In this document: positions 10,262-21,571 of the stretch, piece by piece
Layout: each line of letters begins with the position of its first letter
How positions within the stretch are numbered: the first letter of the stretch is position 1
Assembly (NCBI GenBank): GCA_964030475.1
Contig: CAXIPT010000021.1
Span: 268,426 to 332,425 of the forward strand
Length of the DNA: 64,000 bases
Direction of reading: 5' to 3'
DNA from: Tethya wilhelma
Lineage: Eukaryota; Porifera; Demospongiae; Tethyida; Tethyidae
Notes under the pieces: generated by a model
The model's database searches: none
Told to the model about the DNA's origin: nothing
Seen by the model: the letters and a program-made list of their open reading frames with translations, nothing else
Position numbers and translations under genes: made by a program

Positions 10262-10985
10262 TTGGTCACTTTTTATGCTTAGTTTGATGAGCATAGTGGT
10301 AGTATTGATATGTTCATTAGAAGGTTTATTGAAACATATGTACATGTTCAAACTACTGCTCAACGAAACAGAACTAGTCTTGTTGAGAGTAGCATCCACC
10401 CTGCCATGTTGACAGTTGTAAAAGCTATCTCCACTACTGGAGATGGTTACTGTCTTTACAATGCCATATCTCTACTGCTGAGTGGGCATGAAAATCTTAA
10501 ACATGATCTAAGATTTTTCACTGTATGTTCACTTGATAAACACAAACAACTGTTTCATGTGTAAATTGCACAAACAACTGTTCATATAGATAACTTTGAT
10601 GCTGCTCAGGAGTACAACAGGATCATGTGGAAGGCTGTGAGATGAAAGGCATGTACCATATTCAGGCTATGTCACTGATCCTGAATAGACCCATCTTCAG
10701 CTACACTAACTGGAGAGATGCTTATATGAGATTATTAAACGACAGGAACTTGAAGTTGTCTGAGTTGGCATTTAGTTTCCTTAATAAACTTGCATGTTAT
10801 CATTTTCATGTATGGTACACCAGAGCATATCTACAAGATTCATGAGTAAGAGCATTTGGCTGAACCTCCTATTTGTATTCAGTTACTGAATGATCATTTC
10901 ACTGCATTGATGTACCATAATAATTTGGCTAACACTGAGCATCTACCTGTGCCTCTTCATGTGCCATTTACTGCTAGTAGCTAGA
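10262..10985 (+). pseudogene. OTU-family cysteine protease-like remnant
   Basis: The conceptual protein runs from FDEHSGSID, through a helical segment, to STTGDGYCLYNAISLLLSG (about 10433-10490), which fits the OTU catalytic block with its Asp and Cys. Downstream, in other frames, YHIQAMSLILNRPIF (about 10650-10690) fits the conserved histidine region, and ICIQLLNDHFTALMYHNN.A (about 10874-10930) continues the family pattern. A TAG at about 10276 (FYA*FDEH), a stop at 10562 and two frame changes make it non-functional as read. A second copy of the first part lies at 19.86 kb, so it belongs to a dispersed unit. OTU domains are known in some Helitron-type elements, but linkage to one here is not shown. 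Confidence 0.7.
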
Positions 10986-11123
10986 CTACATACAGCCAGT
11001 TGTAGTATGAACTGAGTATTGATGGTTAAAATAATTGCGGATCATGGTCCGATCAGTTTATGCTGATCCCCATACTGCAGTCAAAGTTTACTCGAAAAAA
11101 AATTAGTTAGGCCTTGTTATACT

Positions 11124-13346
11124 GTGACACTTCCATCAATGGTCTTTGGTGTAGATAAAGGAGGAGAAGTGGCACCTACATTCCGTGATTGTGCTGGAGA
11201 GACAGATGATCAGCGTGATGCCAACTCTGATGAGATGGACTATGAAGAAACGATAAGCACAAGTATTCCTCTACTAGAAGATGAATGGATGAGTGAATAT
11301 TCAGGTATGTATTTTTTGCATTGTTCATGCAGTCATGTATGGATTTTTTAGGTTTTGCTTTATATACTTGTACCCATGGTACACTTCTCATTGTTTGTAG
11401 CCACTGATGGTGAAGAAACATGGGAACAAGATGATCTTGAGTTTGAAGACAATGGAATATGTGCTGATACAGAGTGCAGTGCACCTACAGTACCGATGTT
11501 CAGTGAGCAAGAGAGCAATAACCATCAAAGTGCTCAGTCGTTGTCAAGGTGGATTGTAGGTTTCTTGTTTGTTTTGCAAGCTAAGCATCACATTCATAAT
11601 GCTGCTATTGACCTTGTTCTCAAGTTTATGTTGGCAGTGTTTTGTGTCTTGGGTCGTTTCTCAACTGTTGTTAGTATGCTTTACAAGTCATTTCCTTCTT
11701 TACACGTAATGAGGTCACAGTTTGCTGATATTTCATTTGCCAAACACCCTGTCTGTCCCAAGTGTCATAAGGTCTATGACACTTATGAAAGTTGTATTGA
11801 GTCAGTTGGAAGTACAAAATCAAGTAAGTATTGTACCCATGTTGAATTTCCGAACCATCCTTACAAGTCTTTTCGCCGTGGGTGCAAAGCTTTGCTTTTA
11901 AAAAGTGTACAGTTTGTATCTGTTCGGAAAATGCTGTACCCATCAAAATGTACTGCTATAGTGGTCTGAAGTCAACCCTTCATAAAATTCTATTGCGTCC
12001 AACTTTTATTTCCAACTGTCAGCTGTGGAAGTCACGACCTGTCAATGACTTAGTGCTCTCAGATGTATATGATGGAAGGAATTTTTGAGTGTAGCCGGCT
12101 TGCCATTTCTAGCTGCTCCTTACACTTTTGGACTATAATGATGAACATAGATTGGTTTGAACCCTATGAACATATAATCTGTGCTATAGGTGCTATTTAT
12201 CTTACAATAATGAACCTTCCTCGCTCTATTCGATATAAATTAGAAAATACTATCATTCTTGGCATTATCCCTAGCCCCAATGAACCTTCTAGTATCAACA
12301 ACCACTTGTATGTGAACTACTACATTTTTGGGCTGGTGTGAAATTGCCTGTCCATACTTCGTCTGGAATTGTCGAAGAGGTTGTAAAGTGTGCTTTATTG
12401 TGTGTGTGTTGTGATTTGCCAGCAGGCCGAAAAGTCTTCTTTCATATAATGCCAAGTTAGGCTGTTCAAGGTGTTTGAAAGAATTTCCTGGATCTGTCGG
12501 AGATGCTAGAAATTATTCTGGTTTTGAGTGGCTACCAAGATCAAATAGTCAACATCGAGAGAGGGTTCAAGAACTGAAAAGGTGCAAAACCAAGACTGAC
12601 CTAACAAAGAAAGAGTCTGCTTTTGGGTGTAGATGTAGTAGTCTCCTGGAGTTACCCTATTTTGACCCTGTATGATTTTTAGCTATTTATCCGATGCACA
12701 ACCTCTTCCTCGGAACTGGAAAACGTGTCCCCTTCATATGGATAGAGTTAGACCTACTGAACAAAAAGCACTTCGATAATATCCAACAATTTGTAGATAC
12801 TCAGGTACATTAAGGCACGGGACCCTCATTAAAATGAAAAAATATGCGTATTGCCTGTAACTTTCTTACCAACAGTGCTGTCGTCATGGAAACATGCGTA
12901 CAAAGAATCGACTTACCATGTACTTAATAAAATTTACCACTCCATCTTGGTTACTTGTTGCCATGGAGAGGTGTGCAATAAATGGAAAGGCTTTCGTATC
13001 TCACCGTGGCAACAAGTAATCAAGACGGAGTGGTAAATTTTATTAAGTACAAGGTAAGTCGATTCTCACATAAAAGTTTGGTTGCCATGGAAACAGGTCT
13101 TCAGCTCCGCATAATTAATTATTCATTAATTGAAAATATTTAACGAGTGGTAAGTCACATGACCAAGATGTTGGTGCAAGTATGTTAAGCATCATGCAAA
13201 GTCTTTGTACGCTTGTTTCCATGACAACAGCACTGTTGTTCAGAAAGTTATAGGCAATACGCGTATTTTTTAATGAGGGTCCCATGCCTTAATGTACCTG
13301 AGAAGTATGGTTGTACCATCAGACGTAGGTCACATACCTACTTAAA
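11124..13346 (+). pseudogene. tnp2/CACTA-type transposase, copy 1 (5' part)
   Basis: An acidic N-terminal exon (11124-11304) is followed by a GT-AG intron (11305-11400). The second exon reads into a zinc-binding segment (CPKCHKVYDTYESC) and the tnp2 core (Transposase_21 type): NIDWFEPYEHI, NLPRSIRYKLEN, GIIPSPNEPSSI, CCDLPAGRKVF, then YPMHNLFLGTGKR. This family is the DDE transposase of CACTA/EnSpm elements. The frame is broken by small deletions that the second copy at 14.1 kb does not have, such as loss of 10 bp in the DVYDG.IWKEF motif. The coding sequence is interrupted by a MITE at 12800-13302 and then stops at an N (13347). Confidence 0.8.
12800..13302. mobile_element. Palindromic MITE inside transposase copy 1
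   Basis: The inverted ends are CTCAGGTACATTAAGGCA / TGCCTTAATGTACCTGAG, with long further complementarity (GGGACCCTCATTAAA). A second inner inverted repeat (about 12905-13070) is built on ACTTACC.TGTACTTAATAA. The transposase reading resumes after it with VPSDVGRIPI, so it landed in coding sequence. The target duplication is unclear and the superfamily is not assigned. Confidence 0.7.
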
Positions 13347-13347
13347 T

Positions 13348-14129
13348 NTGCTTTTGGTATCGTTTTTCTGTGTCTCTCGTTAGGTGGCTAGATACATGGC
13401 GAAAAGCGCCTTCTCCGTATGGCAGCCATTCATTTCTACACTCATGCATAATTCATTAGCTACTTGAACATTTCAAAGTGACGACCCTTTTCCAGATATA
13501 AGTGTGCGTTATTTGGAATCTGAATATTCGCTGCCTGCCTGCTTTACCTGAAGATTTCTGGTTGTGCTGAGCTCTCTGTAATCTTTCAGTCTTCAATATT
13601 TAGGAGGTGAATAGACTTCTTTAATGTTACACTTATTATGTTGTTTTCATTATAAGAAGATGAGTAAAGCTAGTAAATTTTGATACACTCCAGCCTCCGA
13701 TGCTGAGATGCTTCACTTTACTGATAGCATACCAGTAGCTAGATTATACAAGCTATAATATTCATGCTGATATATAGAGTACAAGTAACTACCGTATATA
13801 TACACACAAACTCGAGCTCAAATGTGATTCATAGAATTATGAAAAAATGAGAACAAACAAGTAAAAAAAAACATTGGAAATGTAATGATACATAGGAATG
13901 GCCAAATCGTAAAAAGAAAGCAAACAAGATGGAATGGCTGGCAGAGTGTGTAAAGAATTATTCCTATGGGCAACATGAGGGACTCAACATTGGAAGAGAG
14001 TACTACATGCAGCCCACCCAGGAAGAATTCTGCACACACTCTGCCAGCCATTCCATCTTGTTTGCTTTCTTTTTACGATTTGGCCATTCCTATGTATCAT
14101 TACATTTCCAATGTTTTTTTTTTACTTGT
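13348..14129 (-). repeat. Hairpin-tailed repeat, B subfamily, missing its hairpin end
   Basis: The copy begins directly after the N at 13347 within the unique part and runs through the B-type palindrome to ACTTGT at 14124-14129. The next base is already the intron of transposase copy 2, so in that copy the repeat sits in the intron. Confidence 0.85.
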
Positions 14130-17100
14130 ATACTTGTACTCATGGTACACTTCTCATTGTTTGTAGCCACTGATGGTGAAGAAACCGACAACAAGATGAT
14201 CTTGAGTTTGAAGACGATGGAATATGTGCTGATACAGAGTGCAGTGCACCTACAGTACCGATGTTCAGTGAGCAAGAGAGCAATAACCATCAAAGTGCTC
14301 AGTCGTTGTTAAGGTGGATTGTAGGTTTCTTGTTTGTTTTGCAAGCTAAGCATCACATTCATAATGCTGCTATTGACCTTGTTCTCAAGTTTATGTTGGC
14401 AGTGTTTTGTGTCTTGGGTCGTTTCTCAACTGTTGTTAGTATGCTTTACAAGTCATTTCCTTCTTTACACGTAATGAGGTCACAGTTTGCTGATATTTCA
14501 TTTGCCAAACATCCTGTCTGTCCCAAGTGTCATAAGGTCTATGACACTTATGAAAGTTGTATTGAGTCAGTTGGAAGTACAAAATCAAGTAAGTATTGTA
14601 CCCATGTTGAATTTCTGAACCATCCTTACAAATCTTTTCGCCGTGGGTGCAAAGCTTTGCTTTTAAAAAGTGTACAGTTTGTATCTGTTCGGAAAATGCT
14701 GTACCCATCAAAATGTACTGCTATAGTGGTCTGAAGTCAACCCTTCATAAAATTCTATTGCGTCCAACTTTTATTTCCAACTGTCAGCTGTGGAAGTCAC
14801 GACCTGTCAATGACTTAGTGCTCTCAGATGTATATGATGGTCAAATTTGGAAGGAATTTTTGAGTGTAGCCGACTTGCCATTTCTAGCTGTTCCTTACAC
14901 TTTTGGACTATAATGATGAACATAGATTGGTTTGAACCCTATGAACATATAATCTGTGCTATAGGTGCTATTTATCTTACAATAATGAACCTTCCTCGCT
15001 CTATTCGATATAAATTAGAAAATACTATCATTCTTGGCATTATCCCTAGCCCCAATGAACCTTCTAGTATCAACCCTTACCTGCAACCACTTGTATGTGA
15101 ACTACTACATTTTTGGTCTGGTGTGAAATTGCCTGTCCATACTTCGTCTGGAATTGTCGAAGAGGTTGTAAAGTGTGTTTTATTGTGTGTGTGTTGTGAT
15201 TTGCCAGCAGGCCGAAAAGTCTTCTTTCATATAATGCCAAGTTAGGCTGTTCAAGGTGTTTGAAAGAATTTCCTGGATCTGTCGGAGATGCTAGAAATTA
15301 TTCTGGTTTTGATCGATCAAAGTGGCTACCAAGATCAAATAGTCAACATCGAGAGAGGGTTCAAGAACTGAAAAGGTGCAAAACCAAGACTGACCTAACA
15401 AAGACTTTTGGGTGTAGATATAGTAGTCTCCTGGAGTTACCTTATTTTGACCCTGTACGATTTTTAGCTATTTATCCGATGCACAACCTCTTCCTCGGAA
15501 CTGGAAAACGTGTCCCCTTCATATGGATAGAGTTAGACCTACTGAACAAAAAGCACTTCGATAATATCCAACAATTTGTAGATACTCAGGGCACGGGACC
15601 CTCATTAAAATGAAAAAATATGCGTATTGCCTGTAACTTTCTTACCAACAGTGCTGTTGTCATGGAAACATGCGTACAAAGAATCGACTTACCATGTACT
15701 TAATAAAATTTACCACTCAGTCTTGGTTACTTGTTGCCATGGAGAGGTGTGCAATAAATGGAAAGGCTTTCGTATCTCACCATGGCAACAAGTAATCAAG
15801 ACGGAGTGGTAAATTTTATTAAGTACAAGGTAAGTCGATTCTCACATAAAAGTTTGGTTGCCATGGAAACAGGTCTTCAGCTCCGCCTAATTAATTATTC
15901 ATTAATTGAAAATATTTAACGAGTGGTAAGTCACATGACCAAGATGTTGGTGCAAGTATGTTAAGCATCATGCAAAGTCTTTGTACGCTTGTTTCCATGA
16001 CAACAGCACTGTTGTTCAGAAAGTTATAGGCAATACGCGTATTTTTTAATGAGGGTCCCATGCCTTAATGTACCTGAGAAGTATGGTTGTACCATCAGAC
16101 GTAGGTCGCATACCTATTTAAATTAGTTCAGGCTTTTCAGGGTTTAAAGCTGACCAATAAAAAACCTGGATAACAGTATACTCAATACCTGCACTACATG
16201 GTATTTTGGCAGATGACCAATTTGAATGCTGGTGCCAATTTGTATTGGCTTGTAGGATTCTTTGTAAACAATCATTGAGTAATACTGACATTATTTTAGC
16301 TGACAGTCACTTAATGCAATTCTGTAAGAGAATGCAAAGACTAAATGGTGAAAACGTTATTACTCCTAATATGCATCTGCATGGTCATATCAAAAATGTT
16401 ATTGAAGACTATGGTCCTGTACAAGAATTTTGGTGTTACTTGTTTGAAAGATACAATGGCATACTTGGGAAGCAACCTACAAACAATTGTGCAATTGAGC
16501 CACAGCTCTTGAGACAGACAATTTTAGCAATTCGTACAGCTTTCCTGATGAATTTCAGGAAAACTTTGCCACATTAGGCTTGTCTAACATGAGAGATCAA
16601 GGGTGAGTGGATCATTGATAGAGTCCATCTCTACTGGATGTTTGGTCATGCCATCAAAATACAAGATATGTGTCTTTAACCCAAGCAATCTTGAGATGCT
16701 AAAAAGACTATAATATTTGTAAACTTCATCCAGACCTTATGCACTCTAGTATAGAAATCAATAGTGTGTACAAGAAGTACTCTTCAGTTACACTAAAAGG
16801 CAAGGAATATCGTTATCTGGCAAGTGTACATCGAAACCTAATGTTGTCCTTGCTTTGTAGAATCGATTGTATTATGGACATCCTCCTATACAACACTACC
16901 TGATGAAACATCTCATATGAATGTTGATGAGCGTCCAGTTAACGTCCACAACTATGTGACCACCACAGTCAAATTCTCTTCACCAGAGGAGCAAGATGGT
17001 CATAAAGATCAATTACGTAGCTGGACAGTTGCATACGTTTCATGGTTTGAGCCTCATCCTTCTCGATACCAAATTGGGAAACCAGCTGACCGCGATTTGT

Positions 17101-17216
17101 ATGAATTGCATGGATTGCATTCATTTGTGCAACTTGACCTGTTGTCAAGGTGTGCTCACGGACCTTATGTTATTGATAGAGAATCATTACTAGTACTTGT
17201 TCCCCTTGTGTGATAT
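14130..17216 (+). pseudogene. tnp2/CACTA-type transposase, copy 2 (longer)
   Basis: The copy starts in the same intron and repeats 11.36-13.35 kb almost base for base. Here the DVYDGQIWKEF, SINPYLQPLVCELL and DRSKWLPRSNSQHRE stretches are intact, unlike copy 1. After the MITE at 15585-16078 the protein resumes: VPSDVGRIPI, then from 16206 an open 123-codon stretch with ITPNMHLHGHI, DYGPVQEFW and FERYNGILG, and from 16917 the C-terminal part ending RESLLVLVPLV at 17213. These match the Transposase_21 family in order. Stops and frame changes near 16.57-16.9 kb, plus the MITE, make it inactive. CACTA-like terminal repeats were not found. Confidence 0.8.
15585..16078. mobile_element. Palindromic MITE inside transposase copy 2
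   Basis: This is the same element at the same position as in copy 1, except that 9 bp (GTACATTAA) is missing from the left tip. It was therefore present before the two copies separated. Confidence 0.75.
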
Positions 17217-17282
17217 AATGATTGTTTGAAGTTTGATGTTTATAATTATTATAATAATCATGTGATTGAGTAATTAATATAT

Positions 17283-17775
17283 ATTCCCAGTACGGTAGTA
17301 CTGGGTACACAGGAATGGCATGGATGGCCCATTAGCGCAATACAAATATTCACACGAAAAACTCTGCAAAAACTGAGCGCTTAGCACCAAAAGGCTTCTA
17401 AAGCTACTATTTAACTCTTTCTCTTTCTAATCAGCCCAAAAATATGGCCTAAAAACATCGCTAAAGTAACAAACACAAACATGCCAAACTCTCCATCTTT
17501 TTATTCTTCTTCTTTTTCTATCTTGGCTCAACTTTTCTCAGAGACTATTCACTTATAGAAGCTGATTCTTGAACGAACAACAAAAAACATTGGAAATGTA
17601 ATGAGACACAGGAATGGCTTAGTAAATCGTAAACAGAACGCAAACAAGATGGAATGGCTGTTAGAGTGTGTAAGGAACTCTTCCTGTGGGCAAAATGAGA
17701 CTCAATAAGGAGATTGTTAAATGCAGCCCATTCAGGAAGAATTCTGCACACACTCTAACAGCCATTTACGATTTA
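17283..17775 (-). repeat. Hairpin-tailed repeat, A subfamily, internally deleted
   Basis: The short-hairpin end (17283-17580) jumps directly into the large palindrome at about 17581. The family's middle part is gone, and the palindrome's far arm breaks off near 17770. Confidence 0.8.
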
Positions 17776-17829
17776 CTAAAAATTAGCAAAAAAAAAAAAG
17801 CGCATGGACTGAAGCCACTATTTAGACCC

Positions 17830-19178
17830 CTCTGCGATCACCAACATCTCCCAATCAACCCTAGTCTTCAAGCTTGGGTGTGTAGCTTCCGTCAACATTT
17901 GGAATGAGTTCTATGATGAGCTCACATTCAACGAGTGTCAGAAGGGTGACAGAGAGTATTCATTGATGCTAGACAGTGTCAGACGTGGCTGCCCAACTGA
18001 CGGGTGTCTTGCTGCACTCAAAAGGTGCCTGTGTCGGACAAGTTTCTTGAGCTTCAGCAGTCTGGCCAGACACCTGTATGTCTGTTTCCCACTAGAATGG
18101 CATGTGATAAGGTCAACAAAGAAATGCTCGGAATGCTAGACACAACTGTACACAAGCTAAAGTGCATAGATGTGGTAGATCAAACTGAGAGTTCATGCAA
18201 GTAGGACAAAAAAGCCATTGAACAGTTAGAAAAACTAAACTCTGATTCCAACAAAACAGCAGGTCTAGAGTATGTTGTGAAAATGGCACTTGGTGCATGT
18301 GTTACGCTTCGTCGTAACATAGACACCAACTGTGGTTTGGTAAATGGTGCTCTAGGAACTGTTCTCAAGGTTACACGTAACAAAATTTTGTACCGTTTGA
18401 TCATGTTGGTTCACCTTACGGGGAGAAAAGAGTTAAGAATAGGTTCATGCTTATGAAAAACCTGTACGAACAGTTTCCACTCTTTCTTGCCTATGTTCAC
18501 AAGTGCCAGTGGCTACCTCTGGACAGTGAGTGCTATTGTTGACCTTTCAGAGAGAGTGTTCAGTGCAGGCATGGCTTATGACGCTCTGTCCAGGGTTCGT
18601 TCGCTATCCGGCTTGCACTTGATAGCTTTCAACCCAAGTTCAATAATGGTATCTAACCAATGTTTGAAAGAGGTGAACAGACTGAGAGCTACATTTAGAA
18701 AAGATCTCCCACTGTACACTATTCCTCGTACAAGCGAGAGTTCTAAATGTAAGCTCACAGGTACTGTTCAATGTGAACAATGTAACGCTAACAGAAAGTC
18801 TCTTCTAACAGGAAATAGACAGCTTTAGAACAAGCCCCAGCCAAGAGGGTGCCCAGAAAAAGAAAAGCTGGAGATATGTGTGAGGGTGAGAAGCCTGCAA
18901 AGAAGCCTGCTGATAGTACACAGGTGTCTGACCCGATGCCTAAAAAAGTAACTAAAAGACCCCTCCCCTCAAATGAAGGGGAGAGTCCTTCAAAGAAGCC
19001 TGCATTGAGTAGTGACCAGGTAGTCACAGTGGACAGTAGGACTCAGTCTCAAAACAAGCCTGTCCAGTGCTAAAGAGAAACCTGACCAGAGTGATCAGGT
19101 GAACAAAGATGTGAGTAGTAAGGAGGAAAAGTCCGAAAAGAGTGAGGTTGTTACTTTACAGAATACTCAAGTGACTAA
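17830..19178 (+). pseudogene. Helitron-type PIF1 helicase, C-terminal fragment
   Basis: In order the sequence encodes NIWNEFYDELTFNECQKGDR with DSVRRGCPTDG, then after a frameshift near 18028 VPVSDKFLELQQSG and PVCLFPTRMACDKVN, then LGACVTLRRNIDT.CGLVNG (near 18290-18350), and finally VDLSERVFSAGMAY.ALSRVRSLSGLHL (18541-18630). These are the last conserved helicase motifs of animal Helitron Rep/Hel proteins. A Lys/Pro-rich tail (about 18840-19075) follows. Stops at 18202 and elsewhere and at least two frame changes make it a remnant. A second copy of the overlapping part lies on the opposite strand at 23.85-24.2 kb. Confidence 0.75.
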
Positions 19179-19804
19179 GTACTGGCACAGCTCGTCTGCA
19201 GCATAAAAATGGTCAACTTTCAACCTTCCCCCTGACAAAACTCCTAGCTGCAATGCACAAACAATTGTATTATATGGGTAGACCTTATATAAAGAAGCTG
19301 GAAATCATTAAAAACCATGCCCACTAATTAATTAGTAGCCACGTTGTGCACGTAAACAAAAGCTGTTCACAGGTACATTTTACAAAAGGCGGTGATGAAG
19401 ATACAAGAATTAAGTAAGTTTAATTTGTTAGAAAGTATTCCCTACTTCGTTTCTCTAGACTATTAGGAGGATCCAAATGCTACCATTCTTATGTAAGTAT
19501 TTATTCCATAAAATGTAGTAAAAACAAATAACCCCAAGAACTTTTACCAGCTTTATCTATCTACAACACAAAGGTTTACTTACCTCCTTGAAATATATTT
19601 GTTAGGTATCCAAAAGGTAAACTTTGAGCATAAAAAACCTGGCTAAACTGTGGAGCAACATCACCGCTTTTAGTGTTTAGTAATTTGGCTCTAAATAAGT
19701 GGGTATAGTACAGACTCTAACTTGCACATGTGACGTTCACATTGAAATTTGCATAAAAATTCCTCATTCAGCGCATTGCGCATGTGCACATTTATTCCCA
19801 GTCC
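19179..19804. mobile_element. TTAA-flanked element with GGACTGG ends, uninterrupted copy
   Basis: The right end is CAGTCC followed by TTAA (19805-19808). The left tip is mutated (CTAA, then GTACTGGCAC). It matches the outer parts of 5441-7733 and lacks that copy's nested insertion, so it serves as the empty-site control. It carries an extra block of about 75 bp near 19441-19518 that is absent from the other copy. Confidence 0.75.
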
Positions 19805-19854
19805 TTAATGTACATGAGTACAACATGCTTGCATGAGCTTGCATAGCTATGGCG

Positions 19855-20070
19855 TTTTGATAGAGAAGCCTTTTATGCTTGGTTTGATGAGCATAGTGAT
19901 AGTATTGATGTTTTCGTTACAAGGTTTAATGAAACATATATACATGTTCAAACTACTTCTCAACAAAAGAGAACCAGTCTTGTTGAGAGTAGCATCCACC
20001 CTGCCATGTTGACAGTCGTAAAATCCATCTCCACTACTGGAGATGGTGACTGTCTTTACTATGCCATAAG
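19855..20070 (+). pseudogene. OTU-family fragment, second copy
   Basis: The sequence reads REAFYAWFDEHSDSID through STTGDGDCLYYAIR in one frame and then stops matching. It is highly similar to 10262-10480 and lacks that copy's early stop. The catalytic block is cut exactly where a dispersed GGGTAATTCC repeat begins. Confidence 0.7.
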
Positions 20071-20340
20071 GGTAATTCCATTAATGATCAACATGAAAAA
20101 TGACAACCCCCCTTCAGATTTCTTTCAAACTTGGTACACATGTAGTAGGTGCTAATACATGTAACCACAATTATTATTAATGGTCAATGTTGTATGGCTT
20201 CTAAGAAAACTAGAGTTAAAGTTGATAGTTTTTCACAATATTCGGCGTACCTGACCACTTAAAATGGTTTTTTCTTGAATACAGTTAAGTTTCACGACAA
20301 ACCAAATATACTGCATCATAGCTTGTGTTGTAAGCTTTCT
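20070..20340. repeat. Dispersed repeat beginning GGGTAATTCCATTA
   Basis: It shares order and wording with 3121-3300 (CTCAGATTT/TTCAGATTT, CAAACTTGGTA, then TATGGCTTC), but is diverged. It interrupts the OTU fragment. The right limit is approximate. Confidence 0.5.
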
Positions 20341-20444
20341 TTTGATATGCTTCATGCATGAGTGATTTGCAGTTTTATACAAAATCTAATTTGTTTAATA
20401 AATAAACTTGTATTTTGCACGTTCGTGATATTTTTAATTTTTTC

Positions 20445-21571
20445 ACAAGTAAAAAAAACATTGGAAATGTAATGAGACACAGAAATGGCTAAATTGTAAA
20501 AAGAACGCAAACAAGATGTAATGGCTGTTGAGTGTGTGCAGAATTCTTCCTGTATGGGCTGCATTTAACAATCTCCTTATTGAGTCTCTCATTTTGCCCA
20601 CAGGAAGAATTCCTTACACACTCTAACAGCCATTCCATCTTGTTTGCGCTCTTTTTACGATTTAGCCATTCCTGTGTCTCATTNTGTAAGAAATTCTTCC
20701 TGTGGGCAAAATGAGAGACTCAATAAGGAGATTGTTAAATGCAGCCCATACAGGAAGAATTCTGCACACTTTAACCAGCCATTCCATTAGCCTCGTACCC
20801 AGGCCACTCCCTCTTTTTAGTGTTTCACGCTAAAAATCGGGAGGGCCTGGTACATGTCCTCACGTGAAGTACGTCAGATCCGCGTCATATTTAATTGGGC
20901 GTGGGCGTGTTGCATGCGCTAGGCACGAGTTCTATGTTGCGCCCACGCAAATAATTTTAGTTTTGCTGGCAAGCTCGCGGCAAGATGGCTGTTTTCCAGT
21001 ATCAGGCAAGAAAATTTGTGACAAGACTCAAAAATTCGCTTCTTTTTCGTAAAAACAACGAAAGAATTTGTGTAAGTCAAGAAAGAAGCAAAAATAAAAC
21101 TGTTTGAATTCCGTTGGAGCCGTCTTGGACCTGCCACAAGCTCGAACCGTTTGCTACCTGTAGAAACAGAGTAAAATAAGCCTAAAAAACAGATTTAGCT
21201 CGCTATAGTGAAGCGCTAGGCATGCTTGTAAGTGCTAGTCAGGCATTGCCTGACTCAGTAGACTGTAGGCCGGCTAGGGCCTAGTACAGTATAAGGCTCA
21301 ATCTACTATTGTATAACTGCGTGGGCGCAAAAACCAATATTCTTAGGCAATACAGGTGATGTAATGGCTTCGCCCACGCTCACTAATTACTGTTCGACCA
21401 CTGTTCGACCTCACGTGATTACATGTACCAGGCCCTCCCGATTTTTAGCGTGAAACACTAAAAAGAGGGAGTGGCCTGGGTACGAGGCTACCATTCCATC
21501 TTGTTCGCGTTCTTTTTACGATTTAGCCATTCCTGTGTCTCATTACATTTCCAATGTTTTTTTTTACTTGT
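20445..21571 (+). repeat. Hairpin-tailed repeat palindromes joined at an N, with nested Mutator-like MITE
   Basis: One full palindrome (20445-20683) meets an N at 20684, followed by one arm and a bit of another palindrome (20685-21571) with the same A-type sequence. The second is split by the element at 20788-21490. No short-hairpin end is attached. The N probably marks a forced contig join inside palindromic DNA. Confidence 0.75.
20788..21490. mobile_element. Mutator-like MITE with 9-bp target duplication
   Basis: The long inverted repeats are near-perfect over about 65 bp and start TAGCCTCGTACCCAGGCCAC. They are flanked by CCATTCCAT at 20779-20787 and 21491-21499. The disrupted repeat normally reads CCATTCCATCTTG, so the 9-bp duplication is verified against intact copies. 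Long TIRs with a 9-bp duplication are typical of Mutator-like elements. The 703-bp interior holds no transposase. Confidence 0.85.

Noticed and set aside
20864..21137. Short open frames within the Mutator-like MITE at 20788-21490
   Set aside because: No conserved motif; the element interior looks non-coding.
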